Source: Glaciimonas sp. PCH181 (GTDB lineage: Bacteria; Pseudomonadota; Gammaproteobacteria; Burkholderiales; Burkholderiaceae_D). Taken from it: a stretch of DNA of 64,000 bases. Positions 27,689 to 37,207 of the stretch are shown in pieces. The notes beneath the pieces were generated by a model. The model saw only the letters and a list, made by a program, of their open reading frames with translations. It was not told the DNA's origin and did not search any database. The stretch covers positions 2,666,001 to 2,730,000 of the forward strand of contig NZ_PYFP01000001.1 in assembly GCF_003056055.1 (NCBI RefSeq). The letters run 5' to 3'. The position numbers and the translations under genes were made by a program. Every line of letters begins with the position of its first letter. Within the stretch, counting starts at the first letter, position 1.

Positions 27689-28945
27689 TTAAATAGCCCC
27701 ATGACGTGGCGGCTTCTTCCCATTCAAATAATAATCCCCAACGGCAAAATACTTCCACCGCACCGGATCATGCAAAGTATGCGTCCGTGCATTCCGCCAA
27801 TGCCGATCCAAATTATGCTCAGCCAACGTCGACTGCGATCCCGCCAACTCAAACAACTTACTCCCTGCCAACAGCGAAATTTCCGTAGTCAATACCCGCG
27901 CCTCAGCAACCGCAATCGACGCCTCCGCAATGCTAGCCTCATCAGGCTGCGCACCCGCAAAATCCACTTTCCGCCCAGCCCGTTCAAGCAGCGCCTGCGC
28001 CGCATGCAACCGAATCGTCAGATTGCCGATTTCATGAATCGTCAATGGATCATCACCAGCCCGCTCAACCTTGCTATCCACCCACGGCCGCGATTTGGTT
28101 TTCACAAACAGAATCACCTCCGCATAGGCAGCCCGCGCCAGCCCAATATCAATCGCAGCGTGCAACAACTGCGCAAACGGCCCGATTGCCGTCGGACGTT
28201 CAAACGCCGCCTGAAACGGCACAACATGATCTGCATCCACGGCAACATTATCGAACACCACCGATCCACTACCCGTCGTGCGCTGACCAAAACCCGACCA
28301 GTCATCGATGATCGTCAAGCCCTCTGAATTGCGCGGAACAAACGCCAATTGCTGAACCCCTGCATCATCGATAACCGACGTCGGCACCCAATCTGCATAC
28401 AACGCACCAGTTGCGTAAAACTTACGGCCATTAATCCGAAATCCTCTGCCATTCGCAGCAGCATTTGCTGTCAGTCGCGTCTTGCGATCTTGCGAAGTAC
28501 GCGTACCGATTTCCGCCAACGCATTTCCTAACCGATCGCCGCGCAATACCCGGTTAAAGAAAAACTGTTTCTGCCATTCGGTGCCATTGACGATCAAAAT
28601 TTCTACCGCATAAAAATGATTTTGTGGGATTTGACCAATCGATCCATCTGCACTGGAAATGATCGCAATCACCTCCGCCAATGTCACCTTCGACACACCC
28701 GCGCCGCCATATTCTTTCGGCACAGAAATCGCCCACAATCCTGAACAAACGTAGCGTTCTAACTCGTCCCACGGTAATTTTCTTTGCTGATCCCGAAGTC
28801 CCGCTTCAACCGCGAACTCGGCGGCAAGCTGATGTGCAACCGCTAAAGCTTCTTCATCATCACGGATTCTGGCGACGATACGCGCAGCAGGACTCTTACT
28901 GGTTGCGACAATTTGTTCGGCTAATGCTGCGGTGCTATTCGGCAT
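27689..28945 (-). CDS. SfnB-family sulfur-acquisition oxidoreductase (acyl-CoA dehydrogenase fold), copy 1
   Basis: 418 residues. It has the acyl-CoA dehydrogenase-like flavin fold of the SfnB/DszC group: WAISVPKEYGGAGVSKVTLA, QIPQNHFYAVEIL, GFGQRTTGSGSVVFDNVAVD, and the C-terminal RHWRNARTHTLHDPVRWKYF. Members are monooxygenases or oxidases induced under sulfate limitation for sulfone and sulfide use. It is closely similar to the next gene upstream (29127-30392), indicating tandem duplication. Hairpins lie on both sides (27583-27659 and 28991-29027). The coding strand is G/T-rich, opposite to the monooxygenase gene. Confidence 0.9.
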   Translation of the reverse strand: MPNSTAALAEQIVATSKSPAARIVARIRDDEEALAVAHQLAAEFAVEAGLRDQQRKLPWDELERYVCSGLWAISVPKEYGGAGVSKVTLAEVIAIISSADGSIGQIPQNHFYAVEILIVNGTEWQKQFFFNRVLRGDRLGNALAEIGTRTSQDRKTRLTANAAANGRGFRINGRKFYATGALYADWVPTSVIDDAGVQQLAFVPRNSEGLTIIDDWSGFGQRTTGSGSVVFDNVAVDADHVVPFQAAFERPTAIGPFAQLLHAAIDIGLARAAYAEVILFVKTKSRPWVDSKVERAGDDPLTIHEIGNLTIRLHAAQALLERAGRKVDFAGAQPDEASIAEASIAVAEARVLTTEISLLAGSKLFELAGSQSTLAEHNLDRHWRNARTHTLHDPVRWKYFAVGDYYLNGKKPPRHGAI

Positions 28946-28990
28946 ATATATCCCAAAAATATCTGTGAATCGATGTTGGTGCGGATACGT

Positions 28991-29027
28991 ACAGAGTGGC
29001 TTTTAGCAATATCAAAAGCCACTCTGT
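28991..29027. terminator. Perfect 14-bp hairpin between the two SfnB paralogues
   Basis: ACAGAGTGGCTTTT (28991-29004) pairs perfectly with AAAAGCCACTCTGT (29014-29027) around a nine-base loop. It lies between two same-strand genes without an external T-run; it may attenuate transcription or protect mRNA ends. Confidence 0.65.
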
Positions 29028-29126
29028 CATACCGAAATGAATCTGACATGCCAATCGTTCGGGCTAAGCCGTCTGGTCTGGACGTTGAAATTTTGAATAA
29101 CTAGATGGCACGGTGGCCCATCAACC

Positions 29127-30392
29127 TTAACTCCACGCATGATGCGGCGGCGCGACATCGTTCAGGTAATAATTCCCTATCGCAAAATACTTCCAGCGCA
29201 CCGGATCATGCAGTGTGTGCACCCGCGCATTGCGCCAGTGGCGGTCGAGATTATGCTGCGCCAACGTGGCTTGCGAACCTGCTAATTCAAATAATTTCTC
29301 ACTCGCTTTCAACGCAATTTCCGTGGTCAAGACTTTTGCTTCAGCCACGTTAATCGAGGCTTGCGCCATCTGAGAAAAATCGATCGGCAATGCAATCTTA
29401 TCGATCGTATTGGCAGCACGTTCAAGCAGCGCTTCTGCAGCGTGCAGACGTATAAATAACGCACCGATTTCACGCAACACTAACGGATCTTCGGCTGCGC
29501 GTTCAACACCGCTATCGACCCACGGCCGTGAGCGCGTCTTTACAAATTCGACGGTATCGTCCAACGCCGCACGCGCAATCCCTGCGTCAATCGCGGCCTG
29601 TATTAATTGCGAGACCGGACCAGTGTTGCTGGCCTGATGGATAATTTTATCCATTGAGATAATTTGCTCTGACGAAATTTGCACGTTATCGAATATCACG
29701 GTTCCGCTGGCGGTAGTGCGTTGACCAAAACCCGACCAGTCATCTACTACGCTTACCCCAGCAGTATTGCGATCGACAAATACCAGCGCGCTAAGGCCCT
29801 GCTCATCCACCGCTTTAGTCGGTATCCAGTGCGAAAACAGTGCGCCGGTCGAATAAAATCGCGTTCCATTTAGGCGAAATTGACCGCCATCGATAGTCAC
29901 ACGGGTTCGCACATCCAGCACATTTTTGCTGGTGCGTTCCGGCCCGGCATTTCCCAGGCGCGCACCCTTCAATACTTGACCGTAGAAGAATTTTTTCTGA
30001 CTATCGCTGCCACTTTGCGACAATATATTCAGGATGCCAAAATGATTTTGTGGAATCTGTCCAAGCGCCGGATCGGCACTGGAAATGATGCGAATAACTT
30101 CTGCCACAGTCGCCCATGACACCCCGGCACCGCCATAGGATTTGGGGACCGTGATGGCCCATAGACCACTCTCGGAAAACCGTGCAATCTCGGCATGCGG
30201 CAAGCGCCGCTCGCGGTCCCGCACAGCAGCTTCCCGTTTGAAATCCAGCGCCAGAATATGCGCCGTTTTGATCGCTTCAAGATCGCTTTGTATGCGATGC
30301 GCTGAGGTAATCAGTGCTGCCGATACTGGCAACGAAGACGCGTTTTCCACCTCCGCACCTTGTGGGCCGGAGGGTATGATTACTGCTGACAT
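29127..30392 (-). CDS. SfnB-family sulfur-acquisition oxidoreductase, copy 2
   Basis: 421 residues, same family as its downstream neighbour: WAITVPKSYGGAGVSWATVA, GQIPQNHFGILNIL, GFGQRTTASGTVIFDNVQIS, and SQATLAQHNLDRHWRNARVH near the end. The copies share most motifs but differ in the substrate-facing middle part, so they may act on different sulfur compounds. AGAGGTAGG before ATG 30392 is a good ribosome binding site. It is the first gene of the minus-strand sulfur block; the promoter should lie in 30393-30562. Confidence 0.9.
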   Translation of the reverse strand: MSAVIIPSGPQGAEVENASSLPVSAALITSAHRIQSDLEAIKTAHILALDFKREAAVRDRERRLPHAEIARFSESGLWAITVPKSYGGAGVSWATVAEVIRIISSADPALGQIPQNHFGILNILSQSGSDSQKKFFYGQVLKGARLGNAGPERTSKNVLDVRTRVTIDGGQFRLNGTRFYSTGALFSHWIPTKAVDEQGLSALVFVDRNTAGVSVVDDWSGFGQRTTASGTVIFDNVQISSEQIISMDKIIHQASNTGPVSQLIQAAIDAGIARAALDDTVEFVKTRSRPWVDSGVERAAEDPLVLREIGALFIRLHAAEALLERAANTIDKIALPIDFSQMAQASINVAEAKVLTTEIALKASEKLFELAGSQATLAQHNLDRHWRNARVHTLHDPVRWKYFAIGNYYLNDVAPPHHAWS

Positions 30393-30562
30393 GACCTACC
30401 TCTTATTAATGTGCGATGCACCGCCTACAACGGCAAGGCAAGACGGTCCAGCCATTAGAACAAAATTAGAGGATTTTTCGAACGAAGAATTTCGTGTTTG
30501 TATGGTTGAAATTGGTATGAGGGAATGTTGCGGCTCGCTAGATAATCGGGTACCCGAAATAT

Positions 30563-31087
30563 CTACCATCCACGGGGACGAGAAGGTGCGGGATCAGTGC
30601 CAGTTCGCGTGCATAAAACCGGAATTCTCTTCCCTGCTGGGTCTATCTGCTTCTCCAGACAACTACTGCCCGAGTTGTCCCAAATAAGAACAGGTCTGTC
30701 AAAGTGCGCGCTGAGCACTAATCTTGGCTCCAATCCAAACGTCATTGGATCCATTACGACAAAAATCGTGGCCTCGTTAACATACACCCGCTTAACGTGC
30801 TTAGTTATACGACCGCCCAAGCCATTCACAGGAATTCCATATTTTCCGCTATCACACTTCGTCTTATCTCCCGTTATTTGCATGCACACAGCAATCAGAG
30901 TTTTATAAGGCGCCGCCACCGAATAAGCCTCCGCAAATTTAGCCTTTACAACATAATCCTGATAAGCCGGTAATGCGATGGCAGCCAACACCCCAATGAT
31001 CGCCACCACGGCCATTAATTCGATGAGCGTGAAGCCGTTTTGTACCCGACGTTTGCAGCGCTTAAATACATCTCCTGATAATTTCAA
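30563..31087 (-). CDS. Orphan type IV pilin (PilA/PilE-like)
   Basis: 174 residues if translation begins at TTG 31087, which has GAGG 7 bases upstream; the frame remains open to an ATG at 31156 but that leader would be implausibly long. The prepilin site is [20 protein letters not shown], with E5 and the hydrophobic helix running to [17 protein letters not shown]. The globular part has four cysteines (AVCMQ, TKCDS, SSCLE, VLCTR), enough for two disulfides. The C-terminal tail is Pro/Arg-rich. No pilus assembly gene is nearby, so it may be a minor or alternative pilin using machinery elsewhere. Confidence 0.8.
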   Translation of the reverse strand: MKLSGDVFKRCKRRVQNGFTLIELMAVVAIIGVLAAIALPAYQDYVVKAKFAEAYSVAAPYKTLIAVCMQITGDKTKCDSGKYGIPVNGLGGRITKHVKRVYVNEATIFVVMDPMTFGLEPRLVLSAHFDRPVLIWDNSGSSCLEKQIDPAGKRIPVLCTRTGTDPAPSRPRGW

Positions 31088-31345
31088 CCGTGACCTCTTT
31101 GTGCTGTATTTGGCAACGAGAATAATCCAGATAATTGCATTTAGGCCGCAGACCAATCTGTAATTAGGTTATTTCCTTACTTGTGGAAGTGAAAAAACAG
31201 GACGTTTCCGCCCCTAAAACAGGCCTACGATAAACTCTTGCCGTAGACTGACAAGCTTTAAAGCAGTCTGCCGTCACGCGCCAGAGTAGACAGCCTGAGG
31301 GCGCTGTGCAGCACGGACGCTAATTGCACTCATCAAGGAGCTTTT

Positions 31346-32152
31346 TTGACCCAAAAACCCACACCGCCCGCTACGAACTCGCATGCCGAAGACTCGCCGC
31401 CCGATGTGCAATTTCTGTTTCAGCAAGTGCAGAATATCCGCGATCTCGGTGGCAAGATCACGCTGGATGGCCGCCGTATTCAAAGCGGGCGTTTGCTGCG
31501 CAGCGCCAATCCCGGGTTGGCAACGCCGACCGATATAGCGCAATTGCAGCGTTTTAATCTGGATGTCGTCATCGACTTTCGCTCTGCTGGCGAAAAACAG
31601 ATTGCAGAATCGCCGTTCGCAGACATGTTTAACTGGGTTGCCGACCCGATACTGGTCGGCAATCTGGGCAAATCATCGGTGCTGAGCGCATTACGAAACG
31701 GCACGCCCGACGATAGCCGTGCGTTTATGCTGGGGTTCTATCGGGATTTTCCGATTCAGTATCAGGCGCAATACCGACGTTTTCTGCAATTGGCCGAACA
31801 GAATCACAATATTCTTTATCACTGCACCGCAGGCAAGGATCGGACCGGCTTTGCAAGTCTGCTGCTGCTATCGGCGTTGGGCCTGGATCGTAGCGATATC
31901 GTTAGCGATTATCTGGAATCAAATCACGCCAGCGCCACGGGAAATCGTCAACTGGAAGAGCAAGTTAACAAGTTCGGGATGTCGGTTGAGGTGATGGCGC
32001 CATTAATGTTGGTGGAGCCCGCCTATCTGGATGCTGCGCAGCAAGTGATCGATACTGAGTATGGCGGAATGCAGCATTATTTAGAGGCCACTTTGGGGAT
32101 TGATGTGGCATTGATTCGACGCAATTATCTGGAAACCGTGACCGCGCTTTAA
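31346..32152 (+). CDS. Tyrosine-protein phosphatase (Y_phosphatase3 family)
   Basis: 268 residues from a TTG start at 31346, supported by AAGGAG 5 bases upstream and no in-frame ATG nearby. The N-terminal NIRDLGGKITLDGRRIQSGR and the active-site loop HCTAGKDRTG (residues 159-168, nucleophile C160, arginine R166) identify the bacterial dual-specificity/tyrosine phosphatase family that also includes phosphoinositide phosphatases. No signal peptide is obvious, so probably cytoplasmic. Monocistronic between the pilin and the copper cluster. Substrate unknown. Confidence 0.9.
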   Translation: MTQKPTPPATNSHAEDSPPDVQFLFQQVQNIRDLGGKITLDGRRIQSGRLLRSANPGLATPTDIAQLQRFNLDVVIDFRSAGEKQIAESPFADMFNWVADPILVGNLGKSSVLSALRNGTPDDSRAFMLGFYRDFPIQYQAQYRRFLQLAEQNHNILYHCTAGKDRTGFASLLLLSALGLDRSDIVSDYLESNHASATGNRQLEEQVNKFGMSVEVMAPLMLVEPAYLDAAQQVIDTEYGGMQHYLEATLGIDVALIRRNYLETVTAL

Positions 32153-32243
32153 CTGGACGGTTGTACTTACGTCACAGTTGAATCACAGCAACATTTGCGC
32201 CTGTTTAACGATAATCCATCGTCGTTGCGCAGGCCGCTTACGG

Positions 32244-32279
32244 TGCGTGATGAGAAGCCAGGCAGCCGATCATCACGCA
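32244..32279. terminator. 10-bp perfect inverted repeat upstream of the copper cluster
   Basis: TGCGTGATGA (32244-32253) pairs with TCATCACGCA (32270-32279) over a 16-base loop, 63 bases before the DUF2946 gene and about 90 after the phosphatase stop. It could be a terminator or an operator for the copper operon. Confidence 0.4.
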
Positions 32280-32341
32280 TCAAATCCGTCCTGAATATGG
32301 GATAATTGCAAGTCTCTTCATTGGTGGGTGTGTAAATCAAC

Positions 32342-32851
32342 ATGCTGGGCTTACGGCGAATGCACTACGGCGCATGGATCGGGATCATGGTTATCCTGAT
32401 GAGCGCTTTCGCCCCCATGATTTCTCAGACGCTGACAGCCAGACGTTTTCTCAGCGCTCATCAAACTAGCTTTACTGACATTATCCAGGCCGCGCCGCTG
32501 TGCCTTTTCCATGATGCTTCAGACTCGGATGATGCGAAGAAGGTGGCGGCGACAACGGATACTGCGATGTCTGGAATGGCGATGATGTCTTCGTCTAAAG
32601 CGATGCCTATGCAGCACAGCAAACTTAGCCAGCCTTCTTCGCATAGCCATGAAGGCCATGAAGGGCACGACGGTCAGGAAGCTTGCGGTTATTGCAATCT
32701 GTTCGCGCATAGCCCATTACTGCTGAATACTCTGCTGCAAATCACCTCTGCCACTCTTACCCATCACGCTTTTATCGCCGCCATGGGTGCTGCGTTCCGG
32801 CCTTACACCGTTGCCGCAGCAAGTCGTCCACAGCCACCGCCGCTGATGTAA
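32342..32851 (+). CDS. DUF2946-type His/Met-rich protein of a copper cluster
   Basis: 169 residues. An N-terminal hydrophobic segment (about 9-30, WIGIMVILMSAFAPMISQTL) acts as signal or anchor. A Met-rich stretch (AMSGMAMMSSSKAMPMQ) and a His-rich stretch (SHSHEGHEGHDGQ) are followed by CGYCNLFAHSP, the DUF2946 signature with two cysteines. A later hydrophobic helix and a proline-rich end RPQPPPLM are typical. Clustered Met/His/Cys suggests copper binding in the periplasm. The beta-barrel gene, copC and copD follow on the same strand. Confidence 0.82.
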   Translation: MLGLRRMHYGAWIGIMVILMSAFAPMISQTLTARRFLSAHQTSFTDIIQAAPLCLFHDASDSDDAKKVAATTDTAMSGMAMMSSSKAMPMQHSKLSQPSSHSHEGHEGHDGQEACGYCNLFAHSPLLLNTLLQITSATLTHHAFIAAMGAAFRPYTVAAASRPQPPPLM

Positions 32852-32992
32852 TCCTCCTGAATTGTTGAGATATTGCCGCGCTTTATCGCCTGAATATCGT
32901 CCTTAAGAAGCATCGCGCTGAGTAGCGCCTTGCATTTCAGGCGTATTTGCGCGGCAGCTTGCAGCATCCTTTTTCTCGATGGACTAAACATC

Positions 32993-33889
32993 ATGCGAAA
33001 CGTACTTACACGTGCGGCGCTGGGACTTGCCATTGCAAGCCTGACGCCACTTGGTCACGCCCACGCCATAGCAGGCAACCGGATATTCCCCGCCACCATG
33101 GCGGTCGACGACCCCGGTGTCGGCGATGAGCTCGATTTTCAGTTCGGCCACATCCGCACTCCAAACGATGACGACAACCCCGGCAGCAGCGCCAGTGTGA
33201 ATAGCTGGTCGACGAATTATGCTAAAACCATCACGCCCAATCTGGCGCTAAGTATCGGCACCAACTATAGCAATCAGCGCAGCACAGGCAATCCGACTGT
33301 TAAAGGTTTCGATAATCTGGGGCTGGGAATTAAATACATGATGTACGTCAATCCCGTTCATGAATTCATGCTTTCGGTCGGGGTCGATAGTGAAATCGGC
33401 GGCAGTGGCAGCAAGGCGATCGGCAGCAGTTATTCAACCTATACGCCGACGATCTATGCCGGTAAAGGTTTTGGCGATTTGCCGGACACATTAAATTGGC
33501 TCAGACCCTTTGCCGTTACCGCAACGTTAGGGCAGCAATATGCTAGCGACCGCAGCGTTCCTAATGCGCTGAACTGGGGCGTGACGTTGCAATACAGCCT
33601 GCCTTACTTGCAATCTTTCGTAAAGAACATCGGCTTGCCGAAGCCGATATCAAACATGATTCCGGTAGTCGAACTAGCAATGAGTACGTGCACCAGCGGC
33701 AGTTGTTCGGGCCAGACCACCGGCACCATCAATCCCGGCGTTCTGTGGGAATCGCGGGCGATGCAAATCGGGTTAGAAGCGCAAATACCAGCGAATCGCG
33801 CCAGCGGTCATAGCATCGGCGTGCTGCTGCAAACGCACTTCTTTTTCGACGACATCTTTCCCCATTCAATTGGAAAACCCATTTTTTAA
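32993..33889 (+). CDS. Outer-membrane beta-barrel-like protein in the copper cluster
   Basis: 298 residues from ATG 32993; the frame opens earlier (32930), but the signal peptide MRNVLTRAALGLAIASLTPL with cleavage near GHAHA begins here. The mature part has alternating strands (NLALSIGTNYSN, FDNLGLGIKYMMYV, GVTLQYSLPYL, GLEAQIPAN) and ends in KPIF, a C-terminal aromatic residue as in outer-membrane barrels. It resembles transporter-like barrels near the MetA phenol-degradation group, though I do not recognise a named family. Eleven bases separate it from copC, suggesting cotranscription and a role in metal handling. Confidence 0.65.
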   Translation: MRNVLTRAALGLAIASLTPLGHAHAIAGNRIFPATMAVDDPGVGDELDFQFGHIRTPNDDDNPGSSASVNSWSTNYAKTITPNLALSIGTNYSNQRSTGNPTVKGFDNLGLGIKYMMYVNPVHEFMLSVGVDSEIGGSGSKAIGSSYSTYTPTIYAGKGFGDLPDTLNWLRPFAVTATLGQQYASDRSVPNALNWGVTLQYSLPYLQSFVKNIGLPKPISNMIPVVELAMSTCTSGSCSGQTTGTINPGVLWESRAMQIGLEAQIPANRASGHSIGVLLQTHFFFDDIFPHSIGKPIF

Positions 33890-33900
33890 AAGGCCACATC

Positions 33901-34305
33901 ATGCGTAACGCTTCTTTTTATCTTTCTACTCGCGCCGTATTTTTACGGTCGTTTTTGCGTCTGCTGACGGTGGTCGGCGCGCTTTGCGTAGGCGGTATCG
34001 GTCAGGCATGGGCCCATGCACAGCCAGACACCCAGTCGCCGCTTGCCGGTGAAATTGTCAGCGCGCCCTCGGAAGTTAAGATCACTTATAACGAGGCCTT
34101 AGAACCGGCGTTTAGCAGCCTGATCGTCAGCGATGCGAAAGGCAAACAAGTTAATAGCGCCAAAGCTGAAGTGGACGCCACAACGCACAAAACGATGCGG
34201 GTTCCACTGCCTGCGTTGGGGGCGGGCAAATATCAGGTGAAATGGGTGGCGGTGGCGGATGACGGGCATCGCACGCAGGGTAGTTTTAACTTCACGGTGA
34301 AATAA
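33901..34305 (+). CDS. copC: Copper-resistance periplasmic protein CopC
   Basis: 134 residues. The signal peptide ends at QAWA, so the mature protein starts with HAQPDTQSP; the N-terminal histidine is the Cu(II) ligand in CopC proteins. The second ligand region is VADDGHRTQGSFNF, with Asp and His conserved. The SPLAGEIVSAPSEVKITYNE segment and immunoglobulin-like fold match the family. The Met-rich Cu(I) site of Pseudomonas CopC is absent, as in the common short Cu(II)-only type. Its stop overlaps the copD start by one base (TAATG). Confidence 0.92.
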   Translation: MRNASFYLSTRAVFLRSFLRLLTVVGALCVGGIGQAWAHAQPDTQSPLAGEIVSAPSEVKITYNEALEPAFSSLIVSDAKGKQVNSAKAEVDATTHKTMRVPLPALGAGKYQVKWVAVADDGHRTQGSFNFTVK

Positions 34306-35189
34306 TGACGCTGGTCGCTAGTTGGCTGCAACCGTTGGTTGCAGCGGTCATGACGGCGGCGCTGGCAACGGCGGTCGGCATTGCCGTGCTGCGACCGGTG
34401 TTGCAAGCAGGTAAATTATCTGCGATCACTGCGGATCGACTCGACAGCATTACGCGTTGGGCTTGCTCGCTACTTGGCATCGGATTGCTGGGGTATTGGT
34501 GTGCAGGCACGATTGCGATAACGGATACCAGTCTTGATGATCTGCCGAATTCGTTATGGCTGGTACTGACGCAGTCGCATTTCGGGACGATGATTTGGCT
34601 GAGTTTGGTGGCCTGGCTGGTATTGATGCTGGCAACGTTCAGCGTTGCATTGCCGGGGCGCCATGGCCTTTTCGTGCTGGGTCTGATCGGATTTTCGCTA
34701 GCCCGAGCAGCTACCGGCCATGCGGCTGATCAGGGGTTTATTAGCATCGCCGTCGCGGTCCATACTGCTCATGTGCTGGCGGCAACGGCTTGGGTAGGAT
34801 CAGTTGTCGTGTGTGTGCTGATCACGGCAGATTGGGTGCGTTGGGAGTTGACGCAGCGCAGCGCATTGGCGCATCGTTTGTCTGAGGTGGCGACATTGGC
34901 GTTGGTCGTCGTAGTGTGTAGCGGCCTGTTTAACGTGGCGCGGACGCTGGGACACGCTAGCAATATCTGGGCCTCTGACTATGTGTGGATATTGCTGGCG
35001 AAGCTTTTTACGGTGGCGATTGCTGCCGCGCTGGGAGTGCGAAATCGCTGGCACTGGCTGGCAGAACTGGATCGGGGCCAGCAAACTGGCGCTAGTGGAT
35101 TTCGGCGAGTATTATTGGCTGAGATGGTGCTGCTGCTGGTTGTGCTAGCGATCGCTACAAAGTTAGGGATTACTATGCCAGCGCAATAA
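34305..35189 (+). CDS. copD: Copper transport membrane protein CopD
   Basis: 294 residues with about eight hydrophobic segments. CopD-family features are the histidines in TQSHFGTMIWLS, AATGHAADQGF and AVAVHTAHVLAATAWVGSV, followed by GLFNVARTLGHA and LLAKLFTVAIAAALGVRNRWHW. CopD is thought to move copper delivered by CopC across the inner membrane. Translation is coupled to copC. No copA or copB is in the window, so this may serve copper acquisition rather than resistance. Confidence 0.92.
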   Translation: MTLVASWLQPLVAAVMTAALATAVGIAVLRPVLQAGKLSAITADRLDSITRWACSLLGIGLLGYWCAGTIAITDTSLDDLPNSLWLVLTQSHFGTMIWLSLVAWLVLMLATFSVALPGRHGLFVLGLIGFSLARAATGHAADQGFISIAVAVHTAHVLAATAWVGSVVVCVLITADWVRWELTQRSALAHRLSEVATLALVVVVCSGLFNVARTLGHASNIWASDYVWILLAKLFTVAIAAALGVRNRWHWLAELDRGQQTGASGFRRVLLAEMVLLLVVLAIATKLGITMPAQ

Positions 35190-35226
35190 AATGTTGGCTG
35201 CGTTCAACGCTCGTTATTAAATGCTT

Positions 35227-35252
35227 ACGCGCTCATCACGTGGAAAGCGCGT
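35227..35252. terminator. Inverted repeat between convergent copD and recQ
   Basis: ACGCGCT (35227-35233) pairs with AGCGCGT (35246-35252) over a 12-base loop, between two convergent genes. No T-run; weak candidate. Confidence 0.3.
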
Positions 35253-35337
35253 CGGGCAGTCCTCAACATGCATCCATTACGTTGAGGATTTAAATGAATC
35301 GGTGTGAATGAACGATGAGACAGATACATTCGCCCCC

Positions 35338-37158
35338 TTAAGAAACCGCAGCAATCAGCTCAACGATTTCGGCACCATAAGTCTCCAACTTTTTCTCGCC
35401 CACGCCGCTTACGCCACGCAAATCTTCCAGCGACCCCGGCCGCGCCTTAGCAATCTCTCGCATAGTCGCATCATGAAAAATCACATACGCCGGAACATTA
35501 TGCTTGCGTGCAGTCTCCACGCGCCACCAACGCAATTTATCAAAAATCGTCTGCTCGGCACTCGATAGATCGGACTCAACATAGCCTTTTGGCTTAGTGC
35601 TGGAGCCCTTCTGTTTCACCGGCTTTTGGTATTGCCGCAGTTGTACCTGAAGTTCGCCTCGCAACACAGGTTTAGCGGCATCGGTCAGCTTCAATGCGTT
35701 ATAGGATTCATAATCGACACTGACTAAACCCAACGCAATCGACTGCCGTAAAATCGCCCGCCATTCCGGCTCGCTGCGATCACTGCCGATCCCAAAGGTC
35801 GATAAATCCTCATGCCGCCACTGCTTGATTTTGTCCGAATCAACTCCGCGCAATACATCCAGCACATGCATCGCACCGAAGCGTTGATCGACACGATAAA
35901 TTGTAGAGAGCAATTTTTGCACAACGACAGTCGCGTCAAACGACACCGGCGGCGTCATGCAGGTATCGCAATTGCCGCACCGGGTAGATTCCTGCCCGAA
36001 ATATTCCAGCAAGCGTACACGTCGACAATCGAGCGTTTCACACAAGCCAAGCATCGCGTCGAGCTTGACGCCAAGCACCCGCTTAAAGGTTTCTACAGCC
36101 TCGGACTCATCAATCATGCGGCGCTGTTGCACGACGTCCTGCAAGCCATACGCCATCCAGGCATTGGCGGGGCCGCCATCGCGTCCGGCGCGCCCGGTTT
36201 CCTGATAATAGCCCTCGATACTTTTGGGTAAATCCAGATGCGCCACAAAACGCACATCGGGTTTATCGATCCCCATCCCGAAAGCAATGGTCGCGACCAT
36301 CACGATGCCTTCTTCTCGCAAAAATCGCTTCTGGTGTTTAGTGCGCGTGGCGTAGTCCATACCGGCGTGGTAAGGCAATGCCGAAATCCCCTGTTGCGTC
36401 AAAAAGTCGGCGGTCTCTTCAACCTTTTTGCGTGACAAACAATAGACGATACCAGCATCGCCAACATGCTCGGCCTGAATAAAATCAAGTAATTGCTTGC
36501 GGCCATTGGCCTTCTCAACAATTTGATAGCGAATATTCGGGCGATCGAATGACGATACAAATTTTGCGCCATCTTGCAACTGCAAACGCAGCGCAATTTC
36601 TTCGCGCGTCTGATGATCCGCCGTCGCCGTCAGCGCGATACGCGGGACATTTGGAAAGCGCTCGTGCAGTATCGACAGCTTGATGTATTCGGGTCGGAAA
36701 TCGTGACCCCATTGCGATACGCAATGCGCTTCATCAATCGCAAACAAGGCAATTTTTGACGACTCCAGCAACTCCAGACAACGCGGTGTTAATAAACGCT
36801 CGGGCGCAACATACACCAGATCGAGATCGCCGCTACGCACGCGGCGCTCAATCTGTGACGCTTCTTCATAGGTTTGCGTGGAATTCAGAAACGCGGCGCG
36901 CACGCCAACTTCTGCCAACGCATCCACCTGATCTTGCATCAATGCGATCAACGGCGATATCACGACACCGACACCATCCCGCAACAGCGCCGGAATTTGA
37001 TAACACAACGATTTTCCACCGCCGGTCGGCATCAATACCAATGCATCGCCACCCCCTGCTACGTGGCCGACAATTTCCGCCTGCTGACCGCGAAACGACG
37101 GATAGCCGAAAACGGTCTGCAGGATAGTCAGGGCTTGCGAATTATTTTGATCAGGCAT
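35338..37158 (-). CDS. recQ: ATP-dependent DNA helicase RecQ
   Basis: 606 residues, the normal RecQ length. The helicase core has Walker A PTGGGKS (44-50), DEAH at 142-145 followed by [13 protein letters not shown], and the motif VI region [14 protein letters not shown]. Next are the RQC zinc site ([12 protein letters not shown], then CGNCDTC) and winged helix, and a C-terminal HRDC domain ([19 protein letters not shown]). It unwinds DNA during RecF-pathway repair. No Shine-Dalgarno sequence is evident before ATG 37158. Confidence 0.97.
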   Translation of the reverse strand: MPDQNNSQALTILQTVFGYPSFRGQQAEIVGHVAGGGDALVLMPTGGGKSLCYQIPALLRDGVGVVISPLIALMQDQVDALAEVGVRAAFLNSTQTYEEASQIERRVRSGDLDLVYVAPERLLTPRCLELLESSKIALFAIDEAHCVSQWGHDFRPEYIKLSILHERFPNVPRIALTATADHQTREEIALRLQLQDGAKFVSSFDRPNIRYQIVEKANGRKQLLDFIQAEHVGDAGIVYCLSRKKVEETADFLTQQGISALPYHAGMDYATRTKHQKRFLREEGIVMVATIAFGMGIDKPDVRFVAHLDLPKSIEGYYQETGRAGRDGGPANAWMAYGLQDVVQQRRMIDESEAVETFKRVLGVKLDAMLGLCETLDCRRVRLLEYFGQESTRCGNCDTCMTPPVSFDATVVVQKLLSTIYRVDQRFGAMHVLDVLRGVDSDKIKQWRHEDLSTFGIGSDRSEPEWRAILRQSIALGLVSVDYESYNALKLTDAAKPVLRGELQVQLRQYQKPVKQKGSSTKPKGYVESDLSSAEQTIFDKLRWWRVETARKHNVPAYVIFHDATMREIAKARPGSLEDLRGVSGVGEKKLETYGAEIVELIAAVS

Positions 37159-37207
37159 TAATAGGTACTAAGTTAGACAGCATTGCAGCATGGCACATCA
37201 AAAAAGG

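Noticed and set aside
30142-30687. 181-codon plus-strand frame across the start of SfnB copy 2 and the end of the pilin gene
   Set aside because: Antisense to two well-supported genes and without recognisable domain or start site.
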